This document shows, piece by piece, positions 48,454 through 57,705 of a stretch of 64,000 nt of DNA (positions are counted from its first letter, which is position 1; every line of letters begins with the position of its first letter). This stretch comes from Mycolicibacterium sp. TY81 (GTDB taxonomy: Bacteria; Actinomycetota; Actinomycetes; Mycobacteriales; Mycobacteriaceae): positions 2,852,001 through 2,916,000 of the forward strand of contig NZ_AP023362.1 of NCBI RefSeq assembly GCF_018326285.1, given 5' to 3'. The translations under genes and the position numbers were made by a program. The notes under the pieces were generated by a model. The model was not told where the DNA came from. It was given only the letters and a program-made list of their open reading frames with translations, and did not search any database.

Positions 48454-48840
48454 ATGAGCAGGCCCAACGCGCAGTCCATGAAACCCGCCACCGCGGCGAA
48501 GAAGCTGGACGTGTACTTGCCCGCGACACCTGCCGAGTTCCAGGAGAACGCGATCACCCGCGCCGACCTGGCGGCGCTGCAGGCCGATCCGCCACAGTGG
48601 CTCAAGGACCTTCGCAAGAACGGGCCGCACCCCAAGAACCTGGTGGCCGCCAAGCTGGGTATCTCGATCGCCGGCCTCGCACGCGGCGGCGTCGAGAAGG
48701 CGCTGACCACCGAGCAGATCGACGCCCTGCTCGAGGAGAAGCCGGACTGGCTGATCATCGAACGCGAGAGCTACCAGCAGGTACTGCGCGAGCAGCGGCG
48801 GATCAAGGCACTGCACGCGGATCAGGCGCGCGAAGCCTGA
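48454..48840 (+). CDS. DUF5997-family protein
   Basis: 128 residues from the ATG at 48454. It has the compact helical DUF5997 pattern: QSMKPATAAKKLDVYLPATPAEFQ, ALQADPPQWLKDLRKNGPHPKNLVAAKLGISIAGLARGG and ALTTEQIDALLEEKPDWLIIERESYQQVLREQRRI. The middle looks like a small winged or helix-turn-helix unit. Function unknown. A hairpin starts at its stop codon. Confidence 0.75.
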   Translation: MSRPNAQSMKPATAAKKLDVYLPATPAEFQENAITRADLAALQADPPQWLKDLRKNGPHPKNLVAAKLGISIAGLARGGVEKALTTEQIDALLEEKPDWLIIERESYQQVLREQRRIKALHADQAREA

Positions 48841-48870
48841 CGACCGGTCGCCACCTACCACCGGTCGTCA
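48838..48870. terminator. Terminator hairpin at the end of the DUF5997 gene
   Basis: Eleven-base arms (48838-48848 and 48860-48870) pair perfectly around an 11-base loop. The first arm begins with the TGA stop of the DUF5997 gene, and the second lies nine bases before the stop of the convergent secreted-protein gene, so it may end both transcripts. Confidence 0.6.
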
Positions 48871-48879
48871 CAGCAGCAC

Positions 48880-49338
48880 TCACCAGAGATCGAAGCCCAC
48901 GTTGGTGTTGGGGTAATGGCTGCTGAAGCTGTGATTGATCCAGTAGTTCTTGGCGAGAAAACCGGTGACACTGGTGTTCGCGACATTCGTGTTGGTCTTC
49001 GAGTCGTTGACCTCGTAGGTGGCGGTCGGGCCGCCGACACCAACCCGGTAGGCGACGTGCATGTCGAGCGAGTCGCCCTGTGGCGCAACGGCTGTCACGG
49101 TTTCGGTGGCGCCGGGTGCCAGTAGCCGCTGAGGACCGTCGACCCATTTGCCGTTGGGGCTCGTCCCGTCATCGAGCAGGAACTGCACCTTGTCGGTGTG
49201 GTTGGTGATCGTCATGGCGATGGTCGGCTCGCCGGGATGAGTGACCGGCATGGTTCCCGCGTGGGCGACCGCGGCGAAGGACAGCGCGGCGGCGATCCCC
49301 GTTCCTGCTGCGGCGATCCGAGCCGTCGTGATGTTCAT
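48880..49338 (-). CDS. Secreted protein of unknown function
   Basis: 152 residues from the ATG at 49338. A signal peptide (ARIAAAGTGIAAALSFAAVAHAG, cleavage after AHA) is followed by a beta-rich domain: PTIAMTITNHTDKVQFLLDDGTSPNGKWVDGPQRLLAPGATETVTAV. The Asn/Thr-rich strand pattern looks like an immunoglobulin- or lytic-toxin-like beta sandwich, but I recognise no family. The region upstream to 49533 is free of genes and shared with the divergent exonuclease. Confidence 0.65.
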   Translation of the reverse strand: MNITTARIAAAGTGIAAALSFAAVAHAGTMPVTHPGEPTIAMTITNHTDKVQFLLDDGTSPNGKWVDGPQRLLAPGATETVTAVAPQGDSLDMHVAYRVGVGGPTATYEVNDSKTNTNVANTSVTGFLAKNYWINHSFSSHYPNTNVGFDLW

Positions 49339-49533
49339 GGGGCCTCCTGTACGTGAATGTTGTGATCCGAGAAGGGGTTTGGGCCGTCTCTTGACACCGA
49401 CAACTATTTCGCGAGCGGCCACTTTCCGGATTCCCCCGAACAGCGGATTCGCCGGTGGAACCGTTCTCCCCCGATCGGCGGACAGACCGAGGCCGCTGAA
49501 CAGCCGCCATGCCGATCTGCTTTGGTAGAGGCG

Positions 49534-50412
49534 ATGGCTACACCAAACGCGCCGCTGGGCATTGCCACGTTCAACGTCAACGGGATCCGGGCGGCACGCC
49601 GTCGCGGCTTCGACGCCTGGCTCGCCGGGCGCGGACTCGACGTGGTGGCCCTGCAGGAGTTGCGCTGCCCGCCCGACCAGGTCGGCGAATTCGACGGCTA
49701 TCACGCGGCGATGGATTCCGGCTCGATCCCGGGCCGCAACGGCGTCGCCATCCTGACGCGCGACGCGCCGACGGCCGTGCGGACCTGGGTCTCGCATCCC
49801 CCGCGCACCCGGGGGCTCGGGACATTCGCGAACGAGGGGCGGTACCTCGAGGTCGACCTCGCGCACGCTCCCCTCACAGTGGCGTGCCTCTATCTGCCGA
49901 AAGGCGGCCTGCCGGCGCACCTGCAGCGGCCCGGCAACATGCGCGATCTGCCCGACGGCGGCGCCAAGTACGACAGGAAGATGCGCTTCCTCGGGGCGTT
50001 CGCGCGCGAGCTGAGCCGCAACCGGCGGGCGGCGCTCGCGGCGGGCCGCGAGTTCCTGCTGCTCGGCGATCTGAACCTGGCGCACCTTCCGCACGACGTG
50101 ACGAATTGGCGGCCCGCACAGAAGATGGAGGGCTTCCTCCCCGAGGAACGCGCCTGGCTGGACGCACAGATCGGGCCGCGCACACTCGTCGACGTGGTGC
50201 GGACGCTGCATGGTGACCGGCCCGGGCCGCTGTCCTGGTGGAGTTGGGCCGGCGAGTCGTTCGTCAAAGACGTGGGCTGGCGCATCGATCACCACCTGGC
50301 CACGCCGCGGCTCGCGCGGACCGCTATGTCGGTGACGGTCGACAAGGAAGCCGCGCCCAGCGCGCGGCTGTCCGACCACGCGCCTGTGGTTGTGCACTAC
50401 GCCTTCCCCTGA
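49534..50412 (+). CDS. xth: Exonuclease III-type apurinic/apyrimidinic endonuclease
   Basis: 292 residues from the ATG at 49534. The EEP-fold motifs are in order: IATFNVNGIRAA, ALQELRC (metal Glu), YLPKGG, LLGDLNLAH (Asp/Asn), WRIDHHLAT and LSDHAPVVVHY (final Asp-His). It repairs abasic sites in DNA. M. tuberculosis XthA (Rv0427c) is of similar size. It stands alone, divergent from the secreted-protein gene. Confidence 0.88.
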   Translation: MATPNAPLGIATFNVNGIRAARRRGFDAWLAGRGLDVVALQELRCPPDQVGEFDGYHAAMDSGSIPGRNGVAILTRDAPTAVRTWVSHPPRTRGLGTFANEGRYLEVDLAHAPLTVACLYLPKGGLPAHLQRPGNMRDLPDGGAKYDRKMRFLGAFARELSRNRRAALAAGREFLLLGDLNLAHLPHDVTNWRPAQKMEGFLPEERAWLDAQIGPRTLVDVVRTLHGDRPGPLSWWSWAGESFVKDVGWRIDHHLATPRLARTAMSVTVDKEAAPSARLSDHAPVVVHYAFP

Positions 50413-50501
50413 ACCGCCGCGCGATGAGTTGTGCGCGGGTCGGCTGTCTACCCCTGTGACGGCACCCGCTTCCGGGCGCCGCGGACCACAGGAGCAGCCC
50501 G

Positions 50502-50897
50502 ATGCACGCCATGATCTTCGTTCACCTGCCCGTCGCCGACGTCGCGCGCTCGCGGAAGTTCTTCTCCGGGCTCGGCTATGCGGTCAACGAGACGTTCAGC
50601 AATGACAACGCAGTGACACTGGTGCTGGGCGAGAACCAGTTCGCGATGCTGACGCAGCGCGATGTCTTCGATTCCCTGCACACGGCCGAGACCGCCGATG
50701 CGTCGAAGACGAAGGAGTGCGTCGTCTGCTTGGGTGTCGACCGCCGCGAGTGCGTGGACACCCTCGTGGACGGCGCCATCGCTGCGGGCGCCACGCCGGG
50801 CGACACCGATGACGAGGACTTCATGTACGGCCGCAGCTACCACGACCTCGACGGCCACTCCTGGCAGATCTTCTGGGTGGACCCCACGGCCACGTAG
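50502..50897 (+). CDS. VOC (glyoxalase/extradiol dioxygenase-fold) protein
   Basis: 131 residues. The VOC fold is seen in IFVHLPVADVARSRKFFSGLGYAVNETFSNDNAVTLVLGENQFAMLTQRDVF and in DFMYGRSYHDLDGHSWQIFWVDP, with the terminal DPDGH-like DLDGHSW. Proteins of this PhnB-like branch bind metals or small molecules; role unknown. Stands alone with short gaps to its neighbours. Confidence 0.8.
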   Translation: MHAMIFVHLPVADVARSRKFFSGLGYAVNETFSNDNAVTLVLGENQFAMLTQRDVFDSLHTAETADASKTKECVVCLGVDRRECVDTLVDGAIAAGATPGDTDDEDFMYGRSYHDLDGHSWQIFWVDPTAT

Positions 50898-50945
50898 CCC
50901 AAAACTGACCCCGGCCAAGCCTGCACACCGCTACGATTTCCCAGC

Positions 50946-51365
50946 ATGCAGTCAGCATTCGCACAGGATCACGACCTGGCAGACAGCCCGATCGATCCGT
51001 CATGGGTCGTCGACGGCAAGCCACGGGCACGGTCGCGGCGCTGGCACACCAGTGGTGACTCGGCGGTCGAGTTCTATATCTGGGACTGCTCGGCCGGCAC
51101 ATTCGACTGGACCTTCGTCGTAGAGGAGACGGTGCACATCGTCGCGGGCGAGGTCCGAATCGGTGATCCGCAGACCGGAACTTGGCTCCGGCCAGGCGAT
51201 TCCGCAGTGTTCGCCGCCGGCACCACCCACCGGTGGTACGTGCCCGACTACGTCCGCAAGCACGCCACGCTGCGCACCCCACTCCCGACGCTGCTGATCC
51301 GGGTCGGGCGCGTCGCGACGCGGGTCGGACGTCGCCTGGCGTCCACGATCCCGAGTCGCGGGTAG
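50946..51365 (+). CDS. Cupin-domain protein
   Basis: 139 residues. The small cupin barrel is shown by SAVEFYIWDCSAGTFDWTFVVEETVHIVAGEVRIGDP and TWLRPGDSAVFAAGTTHRWYVPDYVRKHATLR, the pattern of the EutQ/DUF861-like cupin_3 family. A short basic C-terminal tail follows. It lies next to the catabolic cluster but on the other strand, ending 10 bases from the convergent PucR-type regulator. Confidence 0.75.
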   Translation: MQSAFAQDHDLADSPIDPSWVVDGKPRARSRRWHTSGDSAVEFYIWDCSAGTFDWTFVVEETVHIVAGEVRIGDPQTGTWLRPGDSAVFAAGTTHRWYVPDYVRKHATLRTPLPTLLIRVGRVATRVGRRLASTIPSRG

Positions 51366-51375
51366 TTCGTCGGAG

Positions 51376-52608
51376 TCAGTGTCCCCCACGCACGCTGAGC
51401 AGCGTGAGGGCAGCAGCCACCTCGATCGGGTTGCGCGCGAAGGGTTTCGGCAGCAGTTCGTCGATGCGGGCGAGACGCCGGTCGATGGTGTTGCGGTGGG
51501 TGTACAACCGTTCGGCGGTGCTCGTGCGGTTGAGACCCTCGTCCACATAGGTCAGCACCGTCTGATGCAGCACCGGGCTGGCGTCCTTCAGTTCACCGAG
51601 CACGTCCGCGACGAACTGGTCGGCCGACGAGGGATCCGTGGACAACAGGTCTACGAGGTGGACGTCCTCATAGCGCACGATGGACAGCCCGGAGTCCAGG
51701 CGAGCCAGAAGCCTTTGCGCTGCAGCGGCGTCCATGTGCGTCCGCCGGAAGCCGCTGACCCCAGGAGCCGCACGGCCGAGTGCCACGCGCGCACCGCACC
51801 GTCGCCCCAGGCGTTCGGCGAGTTCGGCGACCGTCGGCGTCGTCTTCGCCGGTATCCACAGCCACACCGCAGCGGTACCGGCGACCACAGTCAGCCGCCG
51901 GTCCGCGCCGCAGGCCCGCATCACCTGCTCACTGGCGCGTTCGAGTTCGGCGACGTCCTTCTCGGAATTCACCCAGACGACGGCGCCGATGTGCGAACCG
52001 GTCAGCGCGTAGCCCAGCTGCGCTTCGGCACGCGACGGTGCGATGTCCGCGCCCTGGAGCAGGAGCTCGACGGTGGCGTACCGCTGCAGCTGCGAGCCAC
52101 CGGCGAACTCCTCGCGGACCCGGCGGATGTGCTCAGCGAGCTCAGCGATCGAGTCGTCGACGAACGTCGTGAGCGAATTCCCGGAGATCTCGATCAGTTC
52201 GCGAAGCTGATCCGCATCGTCCGTCGTCTTGAAACACGCCGCCAGCCACCAACTCCAGGCAACGCGTTGTGCGGATCGCCACCCCAGGACATCGTCAGTC
52301 GTGAGGCCGCGCAGCACCACATCGCGGGCATACGTGCGCATGACGCTTCCCGTGGCGGGACTGACCCGGCGACCGGGCTCGGCGATGTTGGACGTCAGCC
52401 AGTGCTTGAGGTGCGAGACCACCATCTGGGCATCGGCATCCGCGAGCACCGGGTCATCGGCGATCGCCCGGTACTTCGGGTCCTGCAGCGACGCTGCAGT
52501 CAGATCGTCGATGACGTCTGCGGACCTCGCCAGCATCGACTCAGCGAGTTCCCGGATCAGCCGGCGGACCGGATCGGATGCATCGGGCCACAGCTGATCC
52601 GGTGTCAT
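51376..52608 (-). CDS. PucR/CdaR-type transcriptional regulator
   Basis: 410 residues. The middle holds a GGDEF-like CdaR domain (AVVWVNSEKDVAELERASEQVMRACGADRR), and the C-terminal HTH_30 of the PucR family reads LHQTVLTYVDEGLNRTSTAERLYTHRNTIDRRLARIDELL. Regulators of this class respond to purine or other catabolic substrates. It lies 16 bases downstream of the PhyH-type dioxygenase gene on the same strand, so it may be the end of the catabolic operon or have its own promoter. Confidence 0.83.
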   Translation of the reverse strand: MTPDQLWPDASDPVRRLIRELAESMLARSADVIDDLTAASLQDPKYRAIADDPVLADADAQMVVSHLKHWLTSNIAEPGRRVSPATGSVMRTYARDVVLRGLTTDDVLGWRSAQRVAWSWWLAACFKTTDDADQLRELIEISGNSLTTFVDDSIAELAEHIRRVREEFAGGSQLQRYATVELLLQGADIAPSRAEAQLGYALTGSHIGAVVWVNSEKDVAELERASEQVMRACGADRRLTVVAGTAAVWLWIPAKTTPTVAELAERLGRRCGARVALGRAAPGVSGFRRTHMDAAAAQRLLARLDSGLSIVRYEDVHLVDLLSTDPSSADQFVADVLGELKDASPVLHQTVLTYVDEGLNRTSTAERLYTHRNTIDRRLARIDELLPKPFARNPIEVAAALTLLSVRGGH

Positions 52609-52624
52609 GGCAACAGTCTGCCGC

Positions 52625-53485
52625 TTACAGACCGAGGTGATCGGCGAGTTCGCGGTAGTCGACCATCCACAGGCCGGGCGAGCCGGTCGGGTACTGCGAG
52701 CGGAAGCCGAGGATGCGCTGGACGCGCTCCGGCAGGGTCTTCACCACGTCGCGATCGACCAGGAACGGGTAGGCCTCCTCCCCGACCAGGAACCCCGGGT
52801 TGAACGCGAAGGACACCGCGCGCCGGTACTCATCGGTGGTGACGTTGGCGCCACCGCCGTGCGCGGTCTTGCCGCTGAAGAAGAGGGCATCGCCGGCGTT
52901 CATGATCGCGGGGAACGTCTGCTCGGGCGTCCCGCGGTCCTGGAAATCGGGCCACTTGTGGCTGCCCGGGATGACGCGGGTGGCGCCGTTCTCCTCGGTG
53001 AAGTCCGTGAGGGCGATGAGGAAGTTGAGGGTGATCTCCGGGCCGGCGGGGCCCATGCCGACGAAGGGGTACCAGTTCTCGAGGTCGCGGTGCAGGAACT
53101 GCGCGCGGTTGCCGGGGCCGATCTCGATCACCTGGGCGGTGGTCATCCAGTACGTGCCCGATTCCTCGAGGAAGGTCGCATCACACAGGGCGTGCACCAG
53201 GTCGTGGTTGATGATCTCGTTCCGGAAGACCGGGCTGTGGGTGACCAGGTTCGTCAGGCGCTTGGTGTTGGCGCCGTGGAACTCGTTGACGATCTCGAGC
53301 TCGTGCTTGCCGCCGGGAGTCAGCGCGGCGAGGGGGCCCTCGATCTCGGCGTTGAACCGGGTGACCTGCTCCGGGGTCAGCAGACCCTCGATGATCACCC
53401 CGCCGTCCTCGGCGACGATGGCACGGATATCCGCGACGTCCGCGGTGTGAGGAAGCTTCCGGAGGTTCGAAACAGCGGTTGTCAT
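52625..53485 (-). CDS. Phytanoyl-CoA dioxygenase (PhyH)-family enzyme
   Basis: 286 residues. The 2-oxoglutarate/Fe(II) site is HRD in QFLHRDLENWYPF, the distal His in SGKTAHGGGANVT, and the Arg of EYRRAVSFAFNPGF. The family hydroxylates small molecules and acyl chains, not only phytanoyl-CoA. A CoA-ligase gene follows upstream by 142 bases, so CoA esters or the free substrate are both possible. It probably hydroxylates the compound the cluster degrades. A palindrome sits in its upstream region. Confidence 0.85.
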   Translation of the reverse strand: MTTAVSNLRKLPHTADVADIRAIVAEDGGVIIEGLLTPEQVTRFNAEIEGPLAALTPGGKHELEIVNEFHGANTKRLTNLVTHSPVFRNEIINHDLVHALCDATFLEESGTYWMTTAQVIEIGPGNRAQFLHRDLENWYPFVGMGPAGPEITLNFLIALTDFTEENGATRVIPGSHKWPDFQDRGTPEQTFPAIMNAGDALFFSGKTAHGGGANVTTDEYRRAVSFAFNPGFLVGEEAYPFLVDRDVVKTLPERVQRILGFRSQYPTGSPGLWMVDYRELADHLGL

Positions 53486-53576
53486 CGCGTGATCTCTTTC
53501 TGCGAGTTGAAGTTTGGGGAGAACGCCGAGTTGTTGGTGTGGCGTTGATCTCACTATTGCCGCCGGGCCCGGTGGT

Positions 53577-53588
53577 GTGCCATGGCAC
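53577..53588. promoter_or_regulatory. 12-bp palindrome upstream of the PhyH-family gene
   Basis: GTGCCATGGCAC is a perfect palindrome about 90 bases upstream of the PhyH-family start, in the largest gap of the cluster (53486-53627). A candidate operator, for example for PucR or the TetR of the cluster. The rest of the gap shows nothing clear. Confidence 0.4.
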
Positions 53589-53627
53589 CTCTCAACCAAT
53601 CGAGCGGGCGGACGGTGCATATTGCAC

Positions 53628-55175
53628 CTATCGGTTGAGGCCGCCGGCCAGCTGTCGCTTGAGTTCGAATTTCTGAATCTTGCCGGTGGCAGTCTTGGGG
53701 AGCGCGGTGAACTCGATGCGGTCCGGGACCTTGAATTTCGCGACGCGGTCGAGCAGGTGGGCCCGCAGTTCCGCACTCGTGACAGCCGCACCTGGGCGCA
53801 GCGACACGAACGCCACGGGCCGCTCACCCCAATGCTCGTGCGGCATGCCGACAACCGCGGCCTCCAGCACGGCGGGGTGCTCGAGGATGGCGCTCTCAAT
53901 CTCGACCGAGCTGATGTTCTCGCCGCCGGAGATGATGACATCCTTTGCGCGGTCACGGATTTCGAGGTAGCCATCGGGGTGACGCACCGCGAGATCGCCA
54001 GTGCGGAACCAGCCGTCCGGCACCGCTGCCGCAGTGGCGGCCATATCTCGGTAGTACGCGGGGGTGACGTTGTTTCCCCGCAACGCGATCTCACCGATCG
54101 TTGCACCGTCTGCGGGCACGTCCCGGCCCTGTTCGTCCACCACCCGAACCGGGTCGGAAACGACGTTGCCGACGCCCTGGCGGGCGTTCAGGCGGTCACG
54201 CTCGTCTTCCGGCGCCGAATCCCATTCCTGCTTCCACTCATTGATGACGGCCGGGCCGTAGGTCTCGGTCATGCCGTAGAGATGGGTGACCGCGAGGCCG
54301 CAAGCACGGGCCCGCGCAAGCAGTGCGGGTGCGGGCGGCGCTCCGCCGGTGGCCACCCACACGGTTCGTTCCGCGCGGTTCGCGGGCGGCTGCGAGGTCA
54401 TGGTCGACAGGACCGTCGGCGCCGCGCACATGTGGGTGACCGCGTGGTCCTCGACGGCCGTCCAGATCGCCTTCGCCTCGACCTTCGGCAGGCACACGTG
54501 GGTGGCGCCGGCCGCGGTGACCGCCCAGGTGAAGCACCAGCCGTTGCAGTGGAACATCGGCAGCGTCCACAGGTACGCCGAGTCGAGGTCCAGGCCCGAG
54601 TGGAAGGCCATGGCCAGCGCCTGCAGGTAGGCGCCGCGGTGGGTGTACACCACCCCCTTCGGCTTACCCGTGGTACCCGACGTGTAATTGATTGCCACCG
54701 TGGCGAATTCGTCATCACAGGCAACATCCATCGGCGCTGCCGACGCCACGTAGTGCTCGTATTGCTCATTGCCGGCGATGACCTTCACAGTGCCGCCGAC
54801 CAACTCGGCCGCCTCCCGCGCGACCGCGATCAGCGGGTCCGTTGCGATCAGCACCTCGGCTCCGCTGTGCTCGAGGATGTATGCGATGTCCCCTGCGCTC
54901 AGGCGAGAGTTCAGCGGCACCAGAACCCCACCCGCGTAGGGCACTCCGTAGTGTGCCTCGAGCATTTCCAGGGTGTTGTGCGCCAGCACCGCGACTCGGG
55001 CACCCGGCCCCAGTCCGTCACCAACCAGCGCGCCCGCGAGGTGCCGGCAGCGCTCATGCAGATCGCGGTACGTCAGCACGCGTGCGCCGTCGATGACGGC
55101 GACCTTGTCCCCGTGCACCGCAGCGGCTCGATCGAGAAAACGCACCGGGTTCAGCACCGACACTGCATGTGTCAC
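53628..55175 (-). CDS. AMP-forming acyl-CoA synthetase (ANL family), first of two in the cluster
   Basis: 515 residues. The ANL motifs are NYTSGTTGKPKGVVYTH (A3), LYGMTETYGPAV (A5), GWFRTGDLAVRHPDGYLEIRDRAKDVIISGGENI (A7/A8) and PKTATGKIQKFEL (A10 Lys). It activates a carboxylate as an AMP ester and transfers it to CoA. Its start overlaps the stop of the DapB-like gene upstream by ATGA. A likely role is to activate the acid made by the alcohol and aldehyde dehydrogenases of the cluster. Confidence 0.9.
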   Translation of the reverse strand: MTHAVSVLNPVRFLDRAAAVHGDKVAVIDGARVLTYRDLHERCRHLAGALVGDGLGPGARVAVLAHNTLEMLEAHYGVPYAGGVLVPLNSRLSAGDIAYILEHSGAEVLIATDPLIAVAREAAELVGGTVKVIAGNEQYEHYVASAAPMDVACDDEFATVAINYTSGTTGKPKGVVYTHRGAYLQALAMAFHSGLDLDSAYLWTLPMFHCNGWCFTWAVTAAGATHVCLPKVEAKAIWTAVEDHAVTHMCAAPTVLSTMTSQPPANRAERTVWVATGGAPPAPALLARARACGLAVTHLYGMTETYGPAVINEWKQEWDSAPEDERDRLNARQGVGNVVSDPVRVVDEQGRDVPADGATIGEIALRGNNVTPAYYRDMAATAAAVPDGWFRTGDLAVRHPDGYLEIRDRAKDVIISGGENISSVEIESAILEHPAVLEAAVVGMPHEHWGERPVAFVSLRPGAAVTSAELRAHLLDRVAKFKVPDRIEFTALPKTATGKIQKFELKRQLAGGLNR

Positions 55176-56209
55176 AGCAATCCATCTTCAAGCAGCCGAG
55201 CACCTTTCGATGCCAGGGCACGGACGGGGAGATCACCCATGGACAGAAATCCGGCGGGCGCGTCGATCACGGCCGTCACGGTGTTGACCGCTGCGGCAAT
55301 GGTGCTCACGAAGGACTCGAAGCCGGTCAGTGATGTCAGCTCGATCGTCTGGTCAGCGCCTTCGATGCGGTAATCGTCACCCGCGGTGAGCGAGTCACTC
55401 GGGTCGAAGAAGCCGAACATGATCTCCAAGTCGATGACCGCACGGCCGCCGCGCAATCCGCGGGCGGCGTGGGTGACGGCGGCGATCTGGCCACGTTCGA
55501 CGGTGATGTGCTCGCCGACGCGAGTGATCTCGCTGACCGTCGCGGGTGTCACCCGGTCGACCGCGATAGCGTCCAAGGTCCAGCCGAGGCCGCTCGCCAG
55601 CGCACCGATCGATTGTTCGAAACCGTAGTGGCCGACCACATCTCCAGATTCCTGCGCTGCGGCGAACTGCGCAGGCGTGAGTCCCAGGCCGAACTTCGAC
55701 AGGATCGCCCCGTACCGCGACATGTTGGTGCGGCGGCGGATGATCACGCGGTCGACACGTTGGGTGAGGGCGGTCAGCAGCAGAGGCAGGGTGTCCATGA
55801 GGACGCCGGGGTTGGCCCCGGTGCCCAGGACGGTCACGCCGTGCGTTTTCGCGGTGTCATCGAGGCGACGCGAGATCTCCGGGTGACTCGACCACGGGTA
55901 CGCCAGTTCCTCGCAGATGCTCATCACGTTGTACGCACGTTGCAGAAGCGGCACGAGGGTGTCGGCCACGTGATTCAGATCCGACGTCGTCGCGACGATC
56001 GCCAGGTCCGCCGGGGGCAGACCCGCGGGGTCGTCGACGACGGTCACGCCGGTCGCCGCGCTGCCGACGAGGACGCCGAGATCCGTGCCGACGACCGCGG
56101 GATTGCGGTCGGCCGCACCGACGATCTGGACGTCGGTGCGTCGCAGCAGGGATTGCGCCATGGCGCGGCCGGTGGCGCCGAGACCCACCATCACGATTCG
56201 TTGTGCCAT
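55172..56209 (-). CDS. DapB/diaminopentanoate dehydrogenase-like NAD(P)-dependent oxidoreductase
   Basis: 345 residues. The N-terminal Rossmann fold starts VMVGLGATGRAMAQSLL; the family-specific core is TSDLNHVADTLVPLLQRAYNVMSICEELAYPW and GTGANPGVLMDTLPLLLTAL. This architecture is that of 2,4-diaminopentanoate dehydrogenase, a family that includes native amine dehydrogenases. It could oxidise or form a C-N bond of the substrate. It overlaps the CoA ligase downstream and lies 42 bases after the permease gene. An amine substrate fits the APC permease next door. Confidence 0.75.
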   Translation of the reverse strand: MAQRIVMVGLGATGRAMAQSLLRRTDVQIVGAADRNPAVVGTDLGVLVGSAATGVTVVDDPAGLPPADLAIVATTSDLNHVADTLVPLLQRAYNVMSICEELAYPWSSHPEISRRLDDTAKTHGVTVLGTGANPGVLMDTLPLLLTALTQRVDRVIIRRRTNMSRYGAILSKFGLGLTPAQFAAAQESGDVVGHYGFEQSIGALASGLGWTLDAIAVDRVTPATVSEITRVGEHITVERGQIAAVTHAARGLRGGRAVIDLEIMFGFFDPSDSLTAGDDYRIEGADQTIELTSLTGFESFVSTIAAAVNTVTAVIDAPAGFLSMGDLPVRALASKGARLLEDGLL

Positions 56210-56251
56210 TATTCGTTGTCTTTCAGAGGGATTCGTTGTTCGGTGGTTTCG

Positions 56252-57703
56252 CTATTCCTGCCGGCCCGAGGACGGCAGGAGTTTTCCGACAACGGGTCCG
56301 AGTGCGAAGGCGGCGATCAGGGAAACGACGATGACGGCGGAGACCACGCGACTGTTTCCTGCGAGCAGATCGAGGTTGAGCAGCATGATCGCCAGGATGG
56401 CCAGCAGCCCCGCCATGCCGAGCAGTGGCGCGATCAGTGTCCGCGTCAGCGGCGCCCCGTGCGGTTCGCGACGGAAGAACGCCAGCACGGCCGCGCAGGT
56501 GAGGATGAGCAGCACGACGTATCCGATGGACCCCAGACCCGATGTCCACGTGTAGATTTCGCTCATCGGGTCGAGCCCGATCATGGTGCCGCCGGCCAGC
56601 ACAGCGCCGGTGGCGATCGCGACGGCCACCGCTCCCCGGTGCGGCGAGCCGTGCGTCGGGTGGCTCGCCGACAGGGTGGTCGGCAACAGGCCCCGGGACG
56701 CCAGCGAGAACGTGTAGCGGGCGAGGATGTTGTGCCACGTCAAGGCGGCCGCGAAGGTGCTGGTGACGAACATCGCCACGGTGAGGTCGGCACCGATGCG
56801 CCCGAGGTACTGAAGCGCCACTGCGGAGAACAGGCCCTCGGGGTCGGCTGTCGCGGCAGGGACGACTCGACTGTCGCCGACGCCGCTGATCACCGCCCAC
56901 GAGGTGAAGGTGTAGAAGAGTCCCACGACGATCACCGAGATGATCGTCGCCCGGCGCACCGTCCGGGCAGGATCACGCGCTTCGTCCCGGAACACCGCAG
57001 CTGCCTCGATGCCGATGAAGCTGAGTACGGCGAAGATGAGGCCCACCCCGGGTGCGCCGCTGAATATCGTCTTCAGCGAGAACATCCCACCGGACAGACC
57101 TTCCGGTCCACCGCCGCGCGCGACGATCCAAAGGTCCAGTGCGAGAACGATGCTCACCTCGGCGACCAGGAGGACACCCAGGACCTTGCCGGACAGCTCG
57201 ACGTCCCGGTAGCCCAGGAACAACGTCAGCGCCAGTCCCACGCCGGCCCACAGCCACCATGGCGACGCGGGTCCGCCGTAGGACTTCACCAGCGCGTCCA
57301 CACCGGTCCCGAACAGAATGAAGAGCCCGATGAAGATGCACGTATACGACAGCATGGCCAGATAGCCGGTGCCGATCCCGGCAGCTCGGCCCAGACCCGC
57401 ATGCACGTAGGAGTAGAACGCCCCCGCCGAGCGGACGAACGGCGTCATCGTCGTGAAACCGGTGACGAAGAGCAGCAGGACGACGAGGGTCGCCACGTAG
57501 CCGATGGGCAGGCCTGCGCCGTTGCCCAAGGCCAGGCCCAGCACCATCGGCCCGCCGACCACGCAGAGCGGGGCGGCCCCGGCGATGATCATGAGGGAGA
57601 TCGAGCCGACGCCGAGCTTGCCGCTCAGACGGGGCGTAGTCCCGGGCTCAGCGGCGTTCTCGCTGGTAGCCGGAGCGGTGCTCCCATTTGCTGTCGTGTC
57701 CAT
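56252..57703 (-). CDS. APC-superfamily amino acid/polyamine permease
   Basis: 483 residues, about twelve membrane helices. The first helix region is SLMIIAGAAPLCVVGGPMVLGLALGNGAGLP with the broken helix GNGAG typical of the APC fold, then FYSYVHAGLGRAAGIGTGYLAMLSY. The C-terminal cytosolic tail is short. It probably imports the cluster's substrate, such as an amine or amino acid, by proton symport. It lies between the dehydrogenase genes on the same strand. Confidence 0.88.
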   Translation of the reverse strand: MDTTANGSTAPATSENAAEPGTTPRLSGKLGVGSISLMIIAGAAPLCVVGGPMVLGLALGNGAGLPIGYVATLVVLLLFVTGFTTMTPFVRSAGAFYSYVHAGLGRAAGIGTGYLAMLSYTCIFIGLFILFGTGVDALVKSYGGPASPWWLWAGVGLALTLFLGYRDVELSGKVLGVLLVAEVSIVLALDLWIVARGGGPEGLSGGMFSLKTIFSGAPGVGLIFAVLSFIGIEAAAVFRDEARDPARTVRRATIISVIVVGLFYTFTSWAVISGVGDSRVVPAATADPEGLFSAVALQYLGRIGADLTVAMFVTSTFAAALTWHNILARYTFSLASRGLLPTTLSASHPTHGSPHRGAVAVAIATGAVLAGGTMIGLDPMSEIYTWTSGLGSIGYVVLLILTCAAVLAFFRREPHGAPLTRTLIAPLLGMAGLLAILAIMLLNLDLLAGNSRVVSAVIVVSLIAAFALGPVVGKLLPSSGRQE

Positions 57704-57705
57704 CG

